Assembly (NCBI GenBank): GCA_018608625.1
Contig: JABAZC010000063.1
Coordinates: forward strand, 1-33,641
Length of the DNA stretch: 33,641 nucleotides
Reading direction: 5' to 3'
Source: Flavobacteriaceae bacterium
GTDB lineage: Bacteria; Bacteroidota; Bacteroidia; Flavobacteriales; Flavobacteriaceae
The notes beneath the pieces were generated by a model. The model had not been told where the DNA came from, made no database searches, and was given only the letters and a program-made list of their open reading frames with translations. Of this stretch, positions 8,255 to 17,277 are shown piece by piece (positions within the stretch are counted from its first letter, which is position 1; every line of letters starts with the position of its first letter). A program made the translations under genes and the position numbers.

Positions 8255-8268
8255 CAAGATTGAAATCG

Positions 8269-8276
8269 TATTTTTG
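8269..8276 (+). promoter_or_regulatory. tadA promoter -7 box
   Basis: TATTTTTG fits TAnnTTTG exactly and ends 4 nt before the ATG at 8281, predicting a leaderless mRNA. It is 14 bp from the divergent dxs box, so the two promoters probably compete for polymerase. Confidence 0.55.
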
Positions 8277-8280
8277 ACTT

Positions 8281-8730
8281 ATGGATGCTATTTTTGACGA
8301 TGATTATTTTATGAGAAAGGCCCTTCAGGAAGCTGAGGTTGCTTTTGATAAAGGCGAAGTTCCTGTTGGAGCTGTGATTGTTGTTGATAATAGAATCATA
8401 GCAAGAGCTCATAACCTTACCGAGCTTCTTACAGATGTTACGGCCCATGCAGAAATGCAAGCCATTACTGCTGCCGCAAACTTTTTAGGAGGGAAGTATT
8501 TACACAAATGTAGTTTGTATGTGACACTAGAACCCTGTCAAATGTGTGCTGGTGCACTGTTTTGGAGTCAAATCTCAACGATTATCTACGGGGCCAAAGA
8601 CGAGCAAAGAGGCTGTGGGGTGATGGGAACCAAGTTGCATCCTAAAACAATGATACGTGGGGGGGTTTTAGCAGATGAAGCCTCTCAACTACTAAAGCGT
8701 TTTTTTAGTGAAAAACGTAAATTGAATTAA
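8281..8730 (+). CDS. tadA: tRNA-specific adenosine deaminase
   Basis: 149 residues. Zinc-dependent deaminase that converts A34 to inosine in tRNA-Arg(ACG). The zinc and proton-shuttle residues are present: His56-Ala-Glu58 (HAEMQAI) and Pro85-Cys86-x-x-Cys89 (EPCQMC). GEVPVGAVIV near the N-terminus and YGAKDEQRGCGVMG after the active site are typical. A run of seven G (8659-8665) encodes part of RGGV. The gene is divergent from dxs and ends 2 bp from the convergent small membrane-protein gene. Confidence 0.94.
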   Translation: MDAIFDDDYFMRKALQEAEVAFDKGEVPVGAVIVVDNRIIARAHNLTELLTDVTAHAEMQAITAAANFLGGKYLHKCSLYVTLEPCQMCAGALFWSQISTIIYGAKDEQRGCGVMGTKLHPKTMIRGGVLADEASQLLKRFFSEKRKLN

Positions 8731-8732
8731 TC

Positions 8733-8969
8733 TTACGTTTTCTTAGAGTCATTAAATTCACGCATTTTTTCTAAATTTTCAGCAGTCAGCATATAGTCTG
8801 CCATCTTTTTGTCTTTCCAACGGTAATAAGAAAACAACGGAAAAACTACGGCGCATAAGCCAATTACTCCAAATCCAACTAATTTATCTGAGTAGGGTAA
8901 CTCAACAATCAAGCCTATCAACATACTGACCAGTGTCGTAATAAATAAGAACCAAATCAAGTGTTTCAT
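8733..8969 (-). CDS. Small two-helix membrane protein of unknown function
   Basis: 78 residues. Two predicted transmembrane helices (about 5-22 and 31-50) are followed by a charged cytoplasmic tail (YYRWKDKKMADYMLTAENLEKMREFNDSKKT). I do not recognise a named family. It begins 14 bp after the aspS stop on the same strand, so it is probably co-transcribed with aspS. It ends 2 bp from the tadA stop. The coding call rests on operon-like spacing and a sensible hydrophobicity pattern. Confidence 0.75.
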   Translation of the reverse strand: MKHLIWFLFITTLVSMLIGLIVELPYSDKLVGFGVIGLCAVVFPLFSYYRWKDKKMADYMLTAENLEKMREFNDSKKT

Positions 8970-8983
8970 TTTTTAGAATAAAG

Positions 8984-10735
8984 TTATTTTATATCTACTT
9001 TTAGGTGTAGCTCATTTAATTGCGCTGCATCTATCGCAGAAGGTGCATCTATCATCACATCGCGTCCAGAGTTGTTTTTTGGAAAGGCTATAAAATCTCT
9101 AATAGTTTCTTGACCTCCTAATATTGCCACTAAACGGTCTAGACCAAAGGCCAAACCTCCGTGTGGCGGAGCACCATATTCAAAGGCATTCATAAGAAAT
9201 CCAAACTGTTCTTTTGCTTCTTCAGGGGTAAAGCCAAGATGGTTAAACATCAATGCTTGGGTTGCCTTGTCGTGGATACGAATAGATCCTCCTCCAATTT
9301 CATTTCCATTTAAAACCAAGTCATAGGCGTTTGCTTTTACAGCACCTGGATCGGAATCTAATAATTTAATTTGATCAGGTTTTGGGGCTGTAAATGGATG
9401 GTGCATTGCATGGAAGCGCTTGCTATCTTCATCCCATTCAAGTAATGGAAAGTCTGTAACCCAAAGCGGTGCAAATTCCTTAGGATTTCGAAGGCCTAAG
9501 CGTTCAGCTAGTTCCATACGTAAGGCACTTAATTGTGTTCTTACTTTATCGGTAGGGCCAGAAAGCACACAAACTAAGTCACCGGCTTGCGCTCCAGTTA
9601 CCTCAGCCCACTGCGCCAAGTCTTCTTGGTCATAAAACTTATCTACCGAAGACTTGTAGGTGCCGTCGTCATTACAACGTGAGTATATCATTCCTAAAGC
9701 ACCAACTTGAGGGCGTTTGAGCCAGTTGATGATGCTATCAATTTCTTTTCGAGTAAAGCTATTTCCACCAGGAACTGCAATACCAACCACTAATTCAGCA
9801 GAATTGAAAACCCCAAAATCTTTATGTTGAGATATGGCATTCAGTTCTCCAAACTTCATTCCAAAACGAATGTCTGGCTTATCGTTTCCATATGTTTGTA
9901 GAGCATCATCATAAGTCATTCTTGGAAATGAGGAGATGTCTTTACCGTGTATAGACTTTATAAGATGACGTGTTAGGCCTTCAAAAATATTTAGTATATC
10001 TTCTTGATTTACAAAGGCCATTTCACAATCAATCTGAGTAAATTCAGGCTGTCGATCGGCTCTTAAATCTTCATCTCTAAAACATTTTACAATCTGAAAG
10101 TATCTATCCATGCCGCCAACCATCAATAATTGCTTGAAGGTTTGAGGCGACTGAGGAAGGGCATAAAACTGACCTTCATTCATTCGACTTGGCACTACAA
10201 AATCACGGGCCCCTTCTGGGGTTGATTTTATTAAGTATGGCGTTTCAACCTCTATAAATTCTTGAGACGATAAATATGAACGAACTTCTTGCGTCACTTT
10301 ATGTCTAAAAATCAAATTGTTTTTAACGGGGTTTCGTCGAATGTCCAAATAGCGGTACTTCATACGAAGTTCTTCTCCACCATCGGTTTGGTCCTCTATA
10401 GTAAAAGGAGGCACTTTCGCTTCATTTAACAGCGTTAGTTTAGACACCAGAATTTCGATGTCTCCAGTTTCTAAGTTAGGGTTTTTTGAAGCACGCTCAA
10501 TGACGGTACCTGTCACTTGAATAACGAATTCACGTCCTAAGCTTTTAGCCATGTTTACCATTGCTTCTGGTGTACGCTCTGCATCAAAGATAAGTTGTGT
10601 TATTCCGTAGCGGTCTCTTAAATCGACCCAAATTACAAACCCCTTGTCACGAGATTTTTGCACCCACCCTGAAAGCGTCACTTCTTCGTTAATATTTAAG
10701 GCTCTTAACTGGCCACAATGATGACTTCTGTACAT
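8984..10735 (-). CDS. aspS: Aspartyl-tRNA synthetase
   Basis: 583 residues, class II aminoacyl-tRNA synthetase charging tRNA-Asp in the cytosol. The N-terminal OB-fold anticodon-binding domain (about 1-105; [21 protein letters not shown]) precedes the catalytic core. Motif 2 is [18 protein letters not shown] (219-236). The bacterial GAD insertion domain lies mid-protein (about 290-410). Motif 3 is the C-terminal stretch [15 protein letters not shown]. The length is typical of the bacterial type. It has its own promoter in the 52-bp gap after the RND pump gene and probably drives the 78-residue membrane protein as well. Confidence 0.96.
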   Translation of the reverse strand: MYRSHHCGQLRALNINEEVTLSGWVQKSRDKGFVIWVDLRDRYGITQLIFDAERTPEAMVNMAKSLGREFVIQVTGTVIERASKNPNLETGDIEILVSKLTLLNEAKVPPFTIEDQTDGGEELRMKYRYLDIRRNPVKNNLIFRHKVTQEVRSYLSSQEFIEVETPYLIKSTPEGARDFVVPSRMNEGQFYALPQSPQTFKQLLMVGGMDRYFQIVKCFRDEDLRADRQPEFTQIDCEMAFVNQEDILNIFEGLTRHLIKSIHGKDISSFPRMTYDDALQTYGNDKPDIRFGMKFGELNAISQHKDFGVFNSAELVVGIAVPGGNSFTRKEIDSIINWLKRPQVGALGMIYSRCNDDGTYKSSVDKFYDQEDLAQWAEVTGAQAGDLVCVLSGPTDKVRTQLSALRMELAERLGLRNPKEFAPLWVTDFPLLEWDEDSKRFHAMHHPFTAPKPDQIKLLDSDPGAVKANAYDLVLNGNEIGGGSIRIHDKATQALMFNHLGFTPEEAKEQFGFLMNAFEYGAPPHGGLAFGLDRLVAILGGQETIRDFIAFPKNNSGRDVMIDAPSAIDAAQLNELHLKVDIK

Positions 10736-10753
10736 AAGACTAAATTAGTTGAG

Positions 10754-10782
10754 CAAATTTAACATTTAAAAATTAAAACCAA
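10754..10782 (-). promoter_or_regulatory. aspS promoter (-33 TTG, -7 TAAATTTG)
   Basis: On the minus strand TTG (10782-10780), an 18-bp spacer and TAAATTTG (10761-10754) match both halves of the Bacteroidota sigma-A promoter. It lies in the gap between the RND pump stop (10788) and the aspS ATG (10735), so aspS need not depend on the efflux operon. Confidence 0.75.
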
Positions 10783-10787
10783 TAGCC

Positions 10788-13700
10788 TTAGGAAGTGACT
10801 TTAAGCTTTTTTGCTTTCAATTTGTTGATTAAGTAAAACAAGATAGGAACAACCACTAGCGTTAAAAAGGTAGCAAAGGTAAGTCCAAAGACAATAGCCC
10901 AACCCATTGGCCCCCAAAACGCCACATTTTCTCCTCCAATGTAAAAATTAGGATTTAGCTCTGTTATTAGTGTTCTAAAATTAATATTTATTCCAAGTGC
11001 CAGTGGAAGTAAACCTAAAATTGTGGTGATTGCTGTTAGTATAACCGGTCTTAAACGCGTTTTACCTCCTTCAACCACGCACGCAACAAGCAGGTCTGGG
11101 GTTAGTTTACTATCTACGGGAAGCCCTAACTCACGTCGCTTACGAACAATGGTAAGATTAATGTAGTCTATCAAAACAATAGCATTATTAACAACTATAC
11201 CAGCAAGTGAAATGATGCCTATCATTGTCATAAGAACGACAAAATCCATTCTAAAAATCAAGAGCCCAAATAATACCCCAATCAAACTAAGAAACACAGA
11301 TATGGAAATAATAATAGGGGTTGTTGCAGAATTAAATTGTGCAACCAAAATCAAGAAAATCAATAGAACTGCAATTAAAAGTGCTTTGCTTAGGAATGCC
11401 ATTTCTTTGGCCTGTTCTTCTTGTTCTCCAGTGAAATTAACTTTTATGTTTTTAGGGATTTCAAATTTTTCAGTAATCTCTCGAATCTTATCATTAACTT
11501 CTGTTGGGTTGTAGTCATTTAAGACATTTGAGTATACAGTGACTACTCTGTCCAAATTAATTCGTTTGATTGCACTAAAGGCTGTTTTGTTTTCCGAGGT
11601 AGCAACAGCAGATATTGGAACCTGTTTTATTTGTCCGTCACTTTGGTTTCTAAAGGTTATTTTTTGATTTAATAAGGCGTATTTATTATAACGCATCTCA
11701 TCTTTCAGCCTCAGGTTTATAGGGTAATCATCGGTTGCATCTTTGTAAGTTGAGATTTCCTTGCCGTAAAGGGCCGTTCTCAAATTCATCCCTATTTGTC
11801 CTGTGGAAACTCCTAGACGTCTTGCTTTTTGACGGTCTACTGTCACGATCATCTCAGGCTTGCCTTGGTCAATATCTAATTTAAGCTCCTCAATTCCAGC
11901 CACATTAGATGTGTTTATAAAGGCTTTCAAGGCATTAGCTGTTTCTAAAATAAGCTCATAATCATCTCCTTTTACTTCAATATTTATAGGCGGTCCTGTT
12001 GGGGGTCCGTCCGAGGGCTTGTCAACAACAATACTGACCCCTGGGTATCCTTGTAATAATTCACGAACTTCTTTAAGCACCGTTTCAGAACTAACACCTT
12101 CACGATCTTGAAACTTCACAAAATCAATTGTAATTCGCGCTTTATTCGGAGTTTTACCTCCTTCTTGCCCACGGCTGGGATCCGCGGTACCTTCTCCAAC
12201 TTGTCCGATCACAGATGTGATCAAGAAGTTTTCCCCATTGACTTCATACTTTTTTAAGTAAGTTTCAATATCCTTTTCTATTTCCATTGAAATAGTGTTG
12301 GTTTCTTCAATATCGGTTCCAATGGGATACTCCACATACACAAACACTTGTTTAGCATCAGTGTTTGGAAAGAATAATATTTTTGGAGGAAATGTAAACA
12401 TTAGTAATACGGCTAGAAATAATAGCCCAAACGTTCCAGTAACGATACCAACAGGGTTTTTCCCTTTTAAAGCATAGCTCAAAAAACGCTCGTATAGGTT
12501 TTCTAGTTTTGTGATAAAAGTAACCTTAGACTCCTCTTTAGGCATTACTTTCATATACACTGAAATCAACATCGGGTTTATTATAAGTGCTACAAAAAGA
12601 GAGGAGCTCAATACAATTATTAGCGTGATTGGCAGCCACCTCATAAACTCTCCCATAATACCTTCCCATAAAATTAAAGGGAAGAAAGCAGCTAAAGTAG
12701 TAGCTGTTGACGCAATTATTGGCATCGCCACTTCCCCAACACCCAGCTTTGCAGCCTGAATTCTTGGGTAGCCTTCATCCATTAATCGATAAACATTTTC
12801 AACTACAACAATCCCGTTATCAACCAGCATCCCTAAAGCGATAACTAAAGAAAACAAGACCATTGTGTTAAGGGTTACCCCCATAAATCCTAAAATAGTA
12901 AAGGATAAAAACATAGATAATGGAATTGCAATTCCAACAAATAAAGCATTGCGAAACCCTAGGAAGAAATACAGGACTGTGACCACTAATATGATTCCTA
13001 AAATAATGCTGTTCTCTAGATCAGAAACCATGGTCCGTGTTTCGTTTGATTGATCATTTGTCTTAGAAATTATGAGACTCTTAGGGAATATGCTTTTTTG
13101 AGCTGTTTCAATAATCTCATCAATCTTAGTAGATGCTTTTAAAAGGTTTTGACCACCTCTTTTTTTAACGTCCAGCATCACTACAGGTTGCATATATTCT
13201 CTTGCAAAACTCTCTTTTTCTTGCTCTTTGAACGAGACCTCAGCTATGTCTCTTAGGTATACAATGTTCCCTTTTTCTTGTTTCACAATAAGGTCCCTAA
13301 CGCTTAAGGGGTCCTCGAATTCGCCTGTTACCCGAACTGTTTTTCGAACGCCATTTTCTAGGATGTCACCCCCAGTAACACTCATGTTTTCAAATTTAAC
13401 AGCATTTTCTATGTCAGTGAAGCTTATCATCGATGCTTCCATTTTATATAAGTCGACTGCTATTTCAAGTTCCTTTTCTTGAACCCCTCTAATGTCCACA
13501 CTAGAAATTTCAGAAAGCTCTTCAATTTCATCCTCTAAGTATTCAGCATATTCCTTTAACTGGTCCATAGAAAATTCTCCGGATAAATTAATATTCATTA
13601 TAGGAATACGTTCACTAAAATTCATTTCTGTGACGCTTGGCTTCGACTGCAGGTCTTTTGGAAAATCAGTATCCGCCATGGCAACATCAACTTTGTCTTT

Positions 13701-14048
13701 CACCTTTTGAAGTGCTTCGGCAGGGGTATAATCAAAGTTGAATTCAACCACAATGCTAGAGTATCCCTGTATGGAATTAGATGTAATTTTATCAACGCCT
13801 GTTATTGAGTTTATTTCTTTTTCTAATCTTTTAGTGATAAGTTTTTCCACATCCAATGCTGAATTTCCAGGGTAAGGAGTTGCGACGTAAATTTGTGGAA
13901 CAATAATTTCTGGGAAATTTTCTCTGGCCATTCCAGTGTAAGAAAGCAGTCCTCCAAGTATGATAATGAAGGTGATCACAGACACCGTTATCCTGTTAGA
14001 AATCGCCCACGAAGAGATTTTAAATTCTTTTATTTTATTTGAGTTCAT
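10788..14048 (-). CDS. RND efflux transporter permease
   Basis: 1086 residues. Inner-membrane proton-driven exporter of the AcrB/HAE type. TM1 lies at about 15-37, followed by the porter domain opening with ARENFPEI. A helix bundle lies at about 345-500, a second porter half at about 560-870, and final helices at about 885-1075. The TM4 motif LVDNGIVVVENVYR carries Asp410 followed by Asn411; TM10 reads IVVNNAIVLIDYIN (951-964). So the second AcrB Asp and the TM10 Lys are Asn here, as in a recognised subgroup. It is the last gene of the TetR-TolC-MFP-RND operon, starting 6 bp after the membrane-fusion gene. The substrate is unknown. Confidence 0.93.
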   Translation of the reverse strand: MNSNKIKEFKISSWAISNRITVSVITFIIILGGLLSYTGMARENFPEIIVPQIYVATPYPGNSALDVEKLITKRLEKEINSITGVDKITSNSIQGYSSIVVEFNFDYTPAEALQKVKDKVDVAMADTDFPKDLQSKPSVTEMNFSERIPIMNINLSGEFSMDQLKEYAEYLEDEIEELSEISSVDIRGVQEKELEIAVDLYKMEASMISFTDIENAVKFENMSVTGGDILENGVRKTVRVTGEFEDPLSVRDLIVKQEKGNIVYLRDIAEVSFKEQEKESFAREYMQPVVMLDVKKRGGQNLLKASTKIDEIIETAQKSIFPKSLIISKTNDQSNETRTMVSDLENSIILGIILVVTVLYFFLGFRNALFVGIAIPLSMFLSFTILGFMGVTLNTMVLFSLVIALGMLVDNGIVVVENVYRLMDEGYPRIQAAKLGVGEVAMPIIASTATTLAAFFPLILWEGIMGEFMRWLPITLIIVLSSSLFVALIINPMLISVYMKVMPKEESKVTFITKLENLYERFLSYALKGKNPVGIVTGTFGLLFLAVLLMFTFPPKILFFPNTDAKQVFVYVEYPIGTDIEETNTISMEIEKDIETYLKKYEVNGENFLITSVIGQVGEGTADPSRGQEGGKTPNKARITIDFVKFQDREGVSSETVLKEVRELLQGYPGVSIVVDKPSDGPPTGPPINIEVKGDDYELILETANALKAFINTSNVAGIEELKLDIDQGKPEMIVTVDRQKARRLGVSTGQIGMNLRTALYGKEISTYKDATDDYPINLRLKDEMRYNKYALLNQKITFRNQSDGQIKQVPISAVATSENKTAFSAIKRINLDRVVTVYSNVLNDYNPTEVNDKIREITEKFEIPKNIKVNFTGEQEEQAKEMAFLSKALLIAVLLIFLILVAQFNSATTPIIISISVFLSLIGVLFGLLIFRMDFVVLMTMIGIISLAGIVVNNAIVLIDYINLTIVRKRRELGLPVDSKLTPDLLVACVVEGGKTRLRPVILTAITTILGLLPLALGININFRTLITELNPNFYIGGENVAFWGPMGWAIVFGLTFATFLTLVVVPILFYLINKLKAKKLKVTS

Positions 14049-14054
14049 AATTTA

Positions 14055-15185
14055 TTAGTCTACAAGTTTTACAATATCACCATTTTTAACCAGTCGAGCG
14101 CCTTTGTCAACCAAGGTTGATTTACTATTGAGCCCTTCAGAAATATAGGAGAAGTTGTTGTAGGAATTCGAGTCTTTAACAAAGGTCTTTATAACTTTAT
14201 AGTTAGCTTCTTCTGCCTCAAGGGTATAGACAAATGTTTTGCCATTACGATCTTTTTGAATAACTTTTGAAGGGATTACAATTCCAGAAGCATTAAAATC
14301 GTTGATTTTAATGTCGGCAAGTAAGTTAGCTTTTAGTTCATTGTTATTGTTCTTAACGTCTATTCGTGTTTTAAAACTGCGATTGCTAGGGTTAATGAAG
14401 TTTCCAACCTGCGTTATGTTAGCCTCAAAAGAGATGTCAATGGATGAAAAGCTTAACAATGCCATTGTTCCCTTGGAAATCGATTTTAAATAAGTCTCCG
14501 TAATTTCACTTTCTATATAAACGTTGTCAAGATTAACCAGCCTTAAAAACGGCGTTTGGGGAGATATCAGCTCTCCTGTTTTCGCAAAGACTTGATCTAT
14601 AGTTCCAGAAAAAGGCGCGATGATCTTCATTTTACGAGCCTGAGCTTTTAAACTATTTAAGCTATTTTCAAGCCCTTCTTTTTGGGATTTTATTTGTAGA
14701 AATTGGATTTCACTTCCAATCTTTTGCTCCCATAACCGTGCTTGTCGCTCATAGGTAGTCGTAGCCAAATCAAGCTGTGTTTTTAATTGTAAAACAGAAT
14801 TATCAATAACTGAACTCTCTAAGGTTGCTAAAACCTGGCCTTTAGTTACTTTCTGTCCTTGTTTAATTAGGACAGCAGTTACAGTGCCCCCCATTTCAGC
14901 GCGGAGTTCGATTGCCTTGTCTGCTTTTACAACCCCCTGCACTTCAATATAATGATTAAATATTTTTTCTTCTGCCTTAAATGATGTGACAGTCACCAGT
15001 CTTTTGAGAGTATCCAAGTCTGAAATGGCGATTTCAACGGATTTTAATTTGGCGCTGATATTATTTAGTTGGTTTACAAGGTCTGTTTTTTGTGTTTTTA
15101 AATCGTTAAGAGACTTTGATTCCTTAGGGGCAGTATTACAGCCAAGAACTAAGGATAAAAGGCCTATGTAAAAAATGGATTTCAT
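14055..15185 (-). CDS. RND membrane-fusion protein (periplasmic adaptor), lipoprotein
   Basis: 376 residues from the ATG at 15185, which gives a clean lipoprotein signal (MKSIFYIGLLSLVLGC, Cys16). An in-frame ATG at 15212, 3 nt after the TolC gene stop, adds nine residues, so coupled translation from there is possible. The longer form reads through a run of eight C (minus strand, 15193-15186) directly before the chosen ATG. A coiled coil (about 20-60) is followed by the barrel-sandwich half-motifs AEMGGTVTAVLIKQGQKVTKGQVLATLE and APFSGTIDQVFAKTGELIS, then a beta-barrel and a membrane-proximal domain. It links the RND pump to the TolC-like channel. Confidence 0.9.
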   Translation of the reverse strand: MKSIFYIGLLSLVLGCNTAPKESKSLNDLKTQKTDLVNQLNNISAKLKSVEIAISDLDTLKRLVTVTSFKAEEKIFNHYIEVQGVVKADKAIELRAEMGGTVTAVLIKQGQKVTKGQVLATLESSVIDNSVLQLKTQLDLATTTYERQARLWEQKIGSEIQFLQIKSQKEGLENSLNSLKAQARKMKIIAPFSGTIDQVFAKTGELISPQTPFLRLVNLDNVYIESEITETYLKSISKGTMALLSFSSIDISFEANITQVGNFINPSNRSFKTRIDVKNNNNELKANLLADIKINDFNASGIVIPSKVIQKDRNGKTFVYTLEAEEANYKVIKTFVKDSNSYNNFSYISEGLNSKSTLVDKGARLVKNGDIVKLVD

Positions 15186-15215
15186 GGGGGGGGTATTATG
15201 TTTATATGTCATTGT

Positions 15216-16556
15216 TTAGTTTTTAAGGGGCGTATTTATAAGGGATTCTAAGTCAACTCCTTTTAACAAAATATTTAGCATTGATTGGAGGTAGTCTTGT
15301 TGCGCTATGTACAATTGTCTTTGTGCTTGAGACAAATCAAAACTAGTTGTTAGGCCTTCGAAAAATTTAATTTCATTTTTAGTTGCTATATTTTTAGAAA
15401 GATTAAGGGCCTTTTTTTTAATCTCATAATCTTCAAATGCAAATTCATAATTACTCCTTGCTGTATTAATTTCTAGTTTTATTTTATTTGTGGTGTCTTC
15501 TAAATTTGACTTTGATTTCTCTAAGTTCAGTCGTGCTCTTTGAGTCGAGGCACTTCGTTTAAATGAGCTAAAAACAGGGATGTCTAAGGTCACACCAAAC
15601 AGGGAAGCACCAAACCATTTTTGGGAGTTTTCAGTAAAAGAAAAGCGCTGACTATTTCCAGAGTAGCTCCCGTTTACAAAAGCATTTAAGGTTGGTAAGG
15701 CTTTGCTTTTTTCTAATTTCAACAAAAGTTCGTCTGACTTCACGGAGTTAACAGCAATTTTAAAGTCTATAACTTCTTCAAATTCATTTTCGGACCTTGA
15801 AGTGGTTAGGGTGGAATAGAAAACAACTAATTCATCTAAGCTGTTTGTCAATACTACTGCTGCGGTGAGATCCAAACCAAGAGAATTATTAAACATTTGG
15901 TAAGCGAGATCTTTTAACCGCTTCGAATAGCGCTGGTTGCTCTTTAACCCCGATAGCGTCAGTTGCAGTTGTTGTAGACTTTCTTCTTCAATAAGACCGC
16001 TCTCATACACTTTTGAAACCTCCCAAACGTTTTTCTCTAATAGTGCAATATTTGAATTTACAATTTCCAAATTTTCTTCAACTAACAATACATTACCATA
16101 TGAGTAGGCTACAATTTTACTAATTTCATTTATTGTTTTTTCTTTGGAATTTTTAGAGATTTCAAGAAATACTTTTGCGGCTTGAAGTGCTACTAAATAT
16201 GAGCCGTCAAATAGTTTTTGTTTGACTGTCACGGCGCTATTCATTGTTTGCTTTGTACCAAACAAAACTTCTGCAAATTGTCCAGGTGCTCCGCCAAAAA
16301 ACTCAGCAGGAATAAGCGAAACTTGTTGTTCAAGCCAGTTGTTATAGCCAATGTTCGCATTGATCTGCGGTAGCCCTGTGGCAGTTGTTTCTCGTTTTGT
16401 TTGTACAGCAATTTTCACATCACGTTCCGCATTTTGGATGGCCCTGTTGTTCTTAATTGCAAAGCCTATAGCCTCTTGCAAAGTAAAGCTATATTTGTTT
16501 TCTTGAGCATTCAGCGAAGCGGCAAAAAGCCAGAAAATAATAAATTTATGTAACAT
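15216..16556 (-). CDS. TolC-like outer-membrane efflux channel
   Basis: 446 residues. A signal peptide (about 1-17, ending ASLNAQ) is followed by two outer-membrane-efflux repeats with long alpha-helical hairpins. FTLQEAIGFAIKNNRAIQNAERDVKIA is the characteristic opening, and TNKIKLEINTARSNYEFAFEDYEIKKKA lies in the second half. It forms the trimeric exit duct for the RND pump. It overlaps the 3' end of the TetR gene by 11 bp and is followed, 3-30 nt later, by the adaptor gene, so the four genes should be translated from one message. Confidence 0.92.
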   Translation of the reverse strand: MLHKFIIFWLFAASLNAQENKYSFTLQEAIGFAIKNNRAIQNAERDVKIAVQTKRETTATGLPQINANIGYNNWLEQQVSLIPAEFFGGAPGQFAEVLFGTKQTMNSAVTVKQKLFDGSYLVALQAAKVFLEISKNSKEKTINEISKIVAYSYGNVLLVEENLEIVNSNIALLEKNVWEVSKVYESGLIEEESLQQLQLTLSGLKSNQRYSKRLKDLAYQMFNNSLGLDLTAAVVLTNSLDELVVFYSTLTTSRSENEFEEVIDFKIAVNSVKSDELLLKLEKSKALPTLNAFVNGSYSGNSQRFSFTENSQKWFGASLFGVTLDIPVFSSFKRSASTQRARLNLEKSKSNLEDTTNKIKLEINTARSNYEFAFEDYEIKKKALNLSKNIATKNEIKFFEGLTTSFDLSQAQRQLYIAQQDYLQSMLNILLKGVDLESLINTPLKN

Positions 16557-17163
16557 TGTTAGGTAGGTTTGGGTTTAGGTAGTTATTTAATAAGTTGAGG
16601 CCTTTGCTTGTGACGATAGCACGTAAATGATACTCTAGATAGCTTTCAAAAATATAGTGTTTATCAAAAAGAGCGTCTGGGAAAACATTAATATCACGAA
16701 TACCGTTCATGCCACTAAAATACATTCTAGAAATAAACTCCAAATTAATTTCAGATCTAAATAAACCAGTTTCAACCCCCTTTTTGAGGCTATCTATTAC
16801 ACAGGAATTCATTTTTTCAAATTGCTTAATATTTAGCAAATCATTAATTTTAGGGTAGTATTTCTTTAGCTGAAATTTCGGAGATACTTTTTCATTTTTC
16901 AAGTAATTCATTACAAACATCTTTATTTGATAAAGCTCTTCGATTGGATTTATTGAGGTTTCTTTTATGCTATCAATCCCTTGGTGTATCTGATCCAAAG
17001 CTTCAAAAGTTACAACTTCCACAAGTTCTGTTTTGTTGGCAAAGTGAGCATAAATCGTTTTTTTAGAAATTCCCATCGCATTGGCAATGTCATCCATTGT
17101 AATGCTCTTAAACCCAAGGGTTAAAAATAATTCTTCTGCTTTTTTTATAATTTTCTCTTTCAT
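16546..17163 (-). CDS. TetR-family transcriptional regulator
   Basis: 205 residues from the ATG at 17163. The N-terminal helix-turn-helix (about 21-48) reads ITMDDIANAMGISKKTIYAHF, a canonical TetR recognition motif. The C-terminal ligand-binding domain diverges, as usual. An upstream TTG (17175) is in frame but lies inside the promoter box, so I reject it as a start. It is the first gene of the efflux operon, overlapping the TolC gene by 11 bp, and is therefore likely an autorepressor that responds to a pump substrate. A perfect palindrome beside its promoter is the obvious binding site. Confidence 0.93.
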   Translation of the reverse strand: MKEKIIKKAEELFLTLGFKSITMDDIANAMGISKKTIYAHFANKTELVEVVTFEALDQIHQGIDSIKETSINPIEELYQIKMFVMNYLKNEKVSPKFQLKKYYPKINDLLNIKQFEKMNSCVIDSLKKGVETGLFRSEINLEFISRMYFSGMNGIRDINVFPDALFDKHYIFESYLEYHLRAIVTSKGLNLLNNYLNPNLPNNVT

Positions 17164-17172
17164 AACAGTGTG

Positions 17173-17180
17173 CAAACATA
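17173..17180 (-). promoter_or_regulatory. Efflux-operon promoter -7 box
   Basis: TATGTTTG on the minus strand matches TAnnTTTG exactly and ends 9 nt before the TetR ATG at 17163. The predicted 5' leader is only about 4-5 nt. Confidence 0.6.
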
Positions 17181-17186
17181 CGGCAG

Positions 17187-17212
17187 GAAACTTTAAAAAC
17201 AGTTAAAGTTTC
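17187..17212. promoter_or_regulatory. TetR operator palindrome
   Basis: A perfect 10-bp inverted repeat, GAAACTTTAA (17187-17196) and TTAAAGTTTC (17203-17212), has a 6-bp centre. It begins 6 bp upstream of the TetR -7 box and covers the spacer and -33 region, the classic place for a repressor to exclude polymerase. Size and symmetry fit a TetR dimer or pair of dimers. The divergent polyprenyl synthase promoter is more than 60 bp away and may be unaffected. Confidence 0.7.
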
Positions 17213-17277
17213 GTAAGTTTTGTAGTTTTTTAACATTTAATGTTTTCGCTTTTGTAAAATAGTTGTTAGAATTCTCT

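Noticed and set aside
8240-8257. Upstream ATG adding six residues to dxs
   Set aside because: The added codons overlap the exact promoter box TACTTTTG, and the extension does not match the usual dxs N-terminus.
17164-17175. TTG start adding four residues to the TetR protein
   Set aside because: The TTG lies in the -7 box TATGTTTG; the ATG at 17163 gives a normal TetR N-terminus.
17232-17244. AACATT-T-AATGTT palindrome between the divergent TetR and polyprenyl synthase promoters
   Set aside because: Short, low-complexity and not positioned on either core promoter; the 26-bp palindrome at 17187-17212 is a much better operator.
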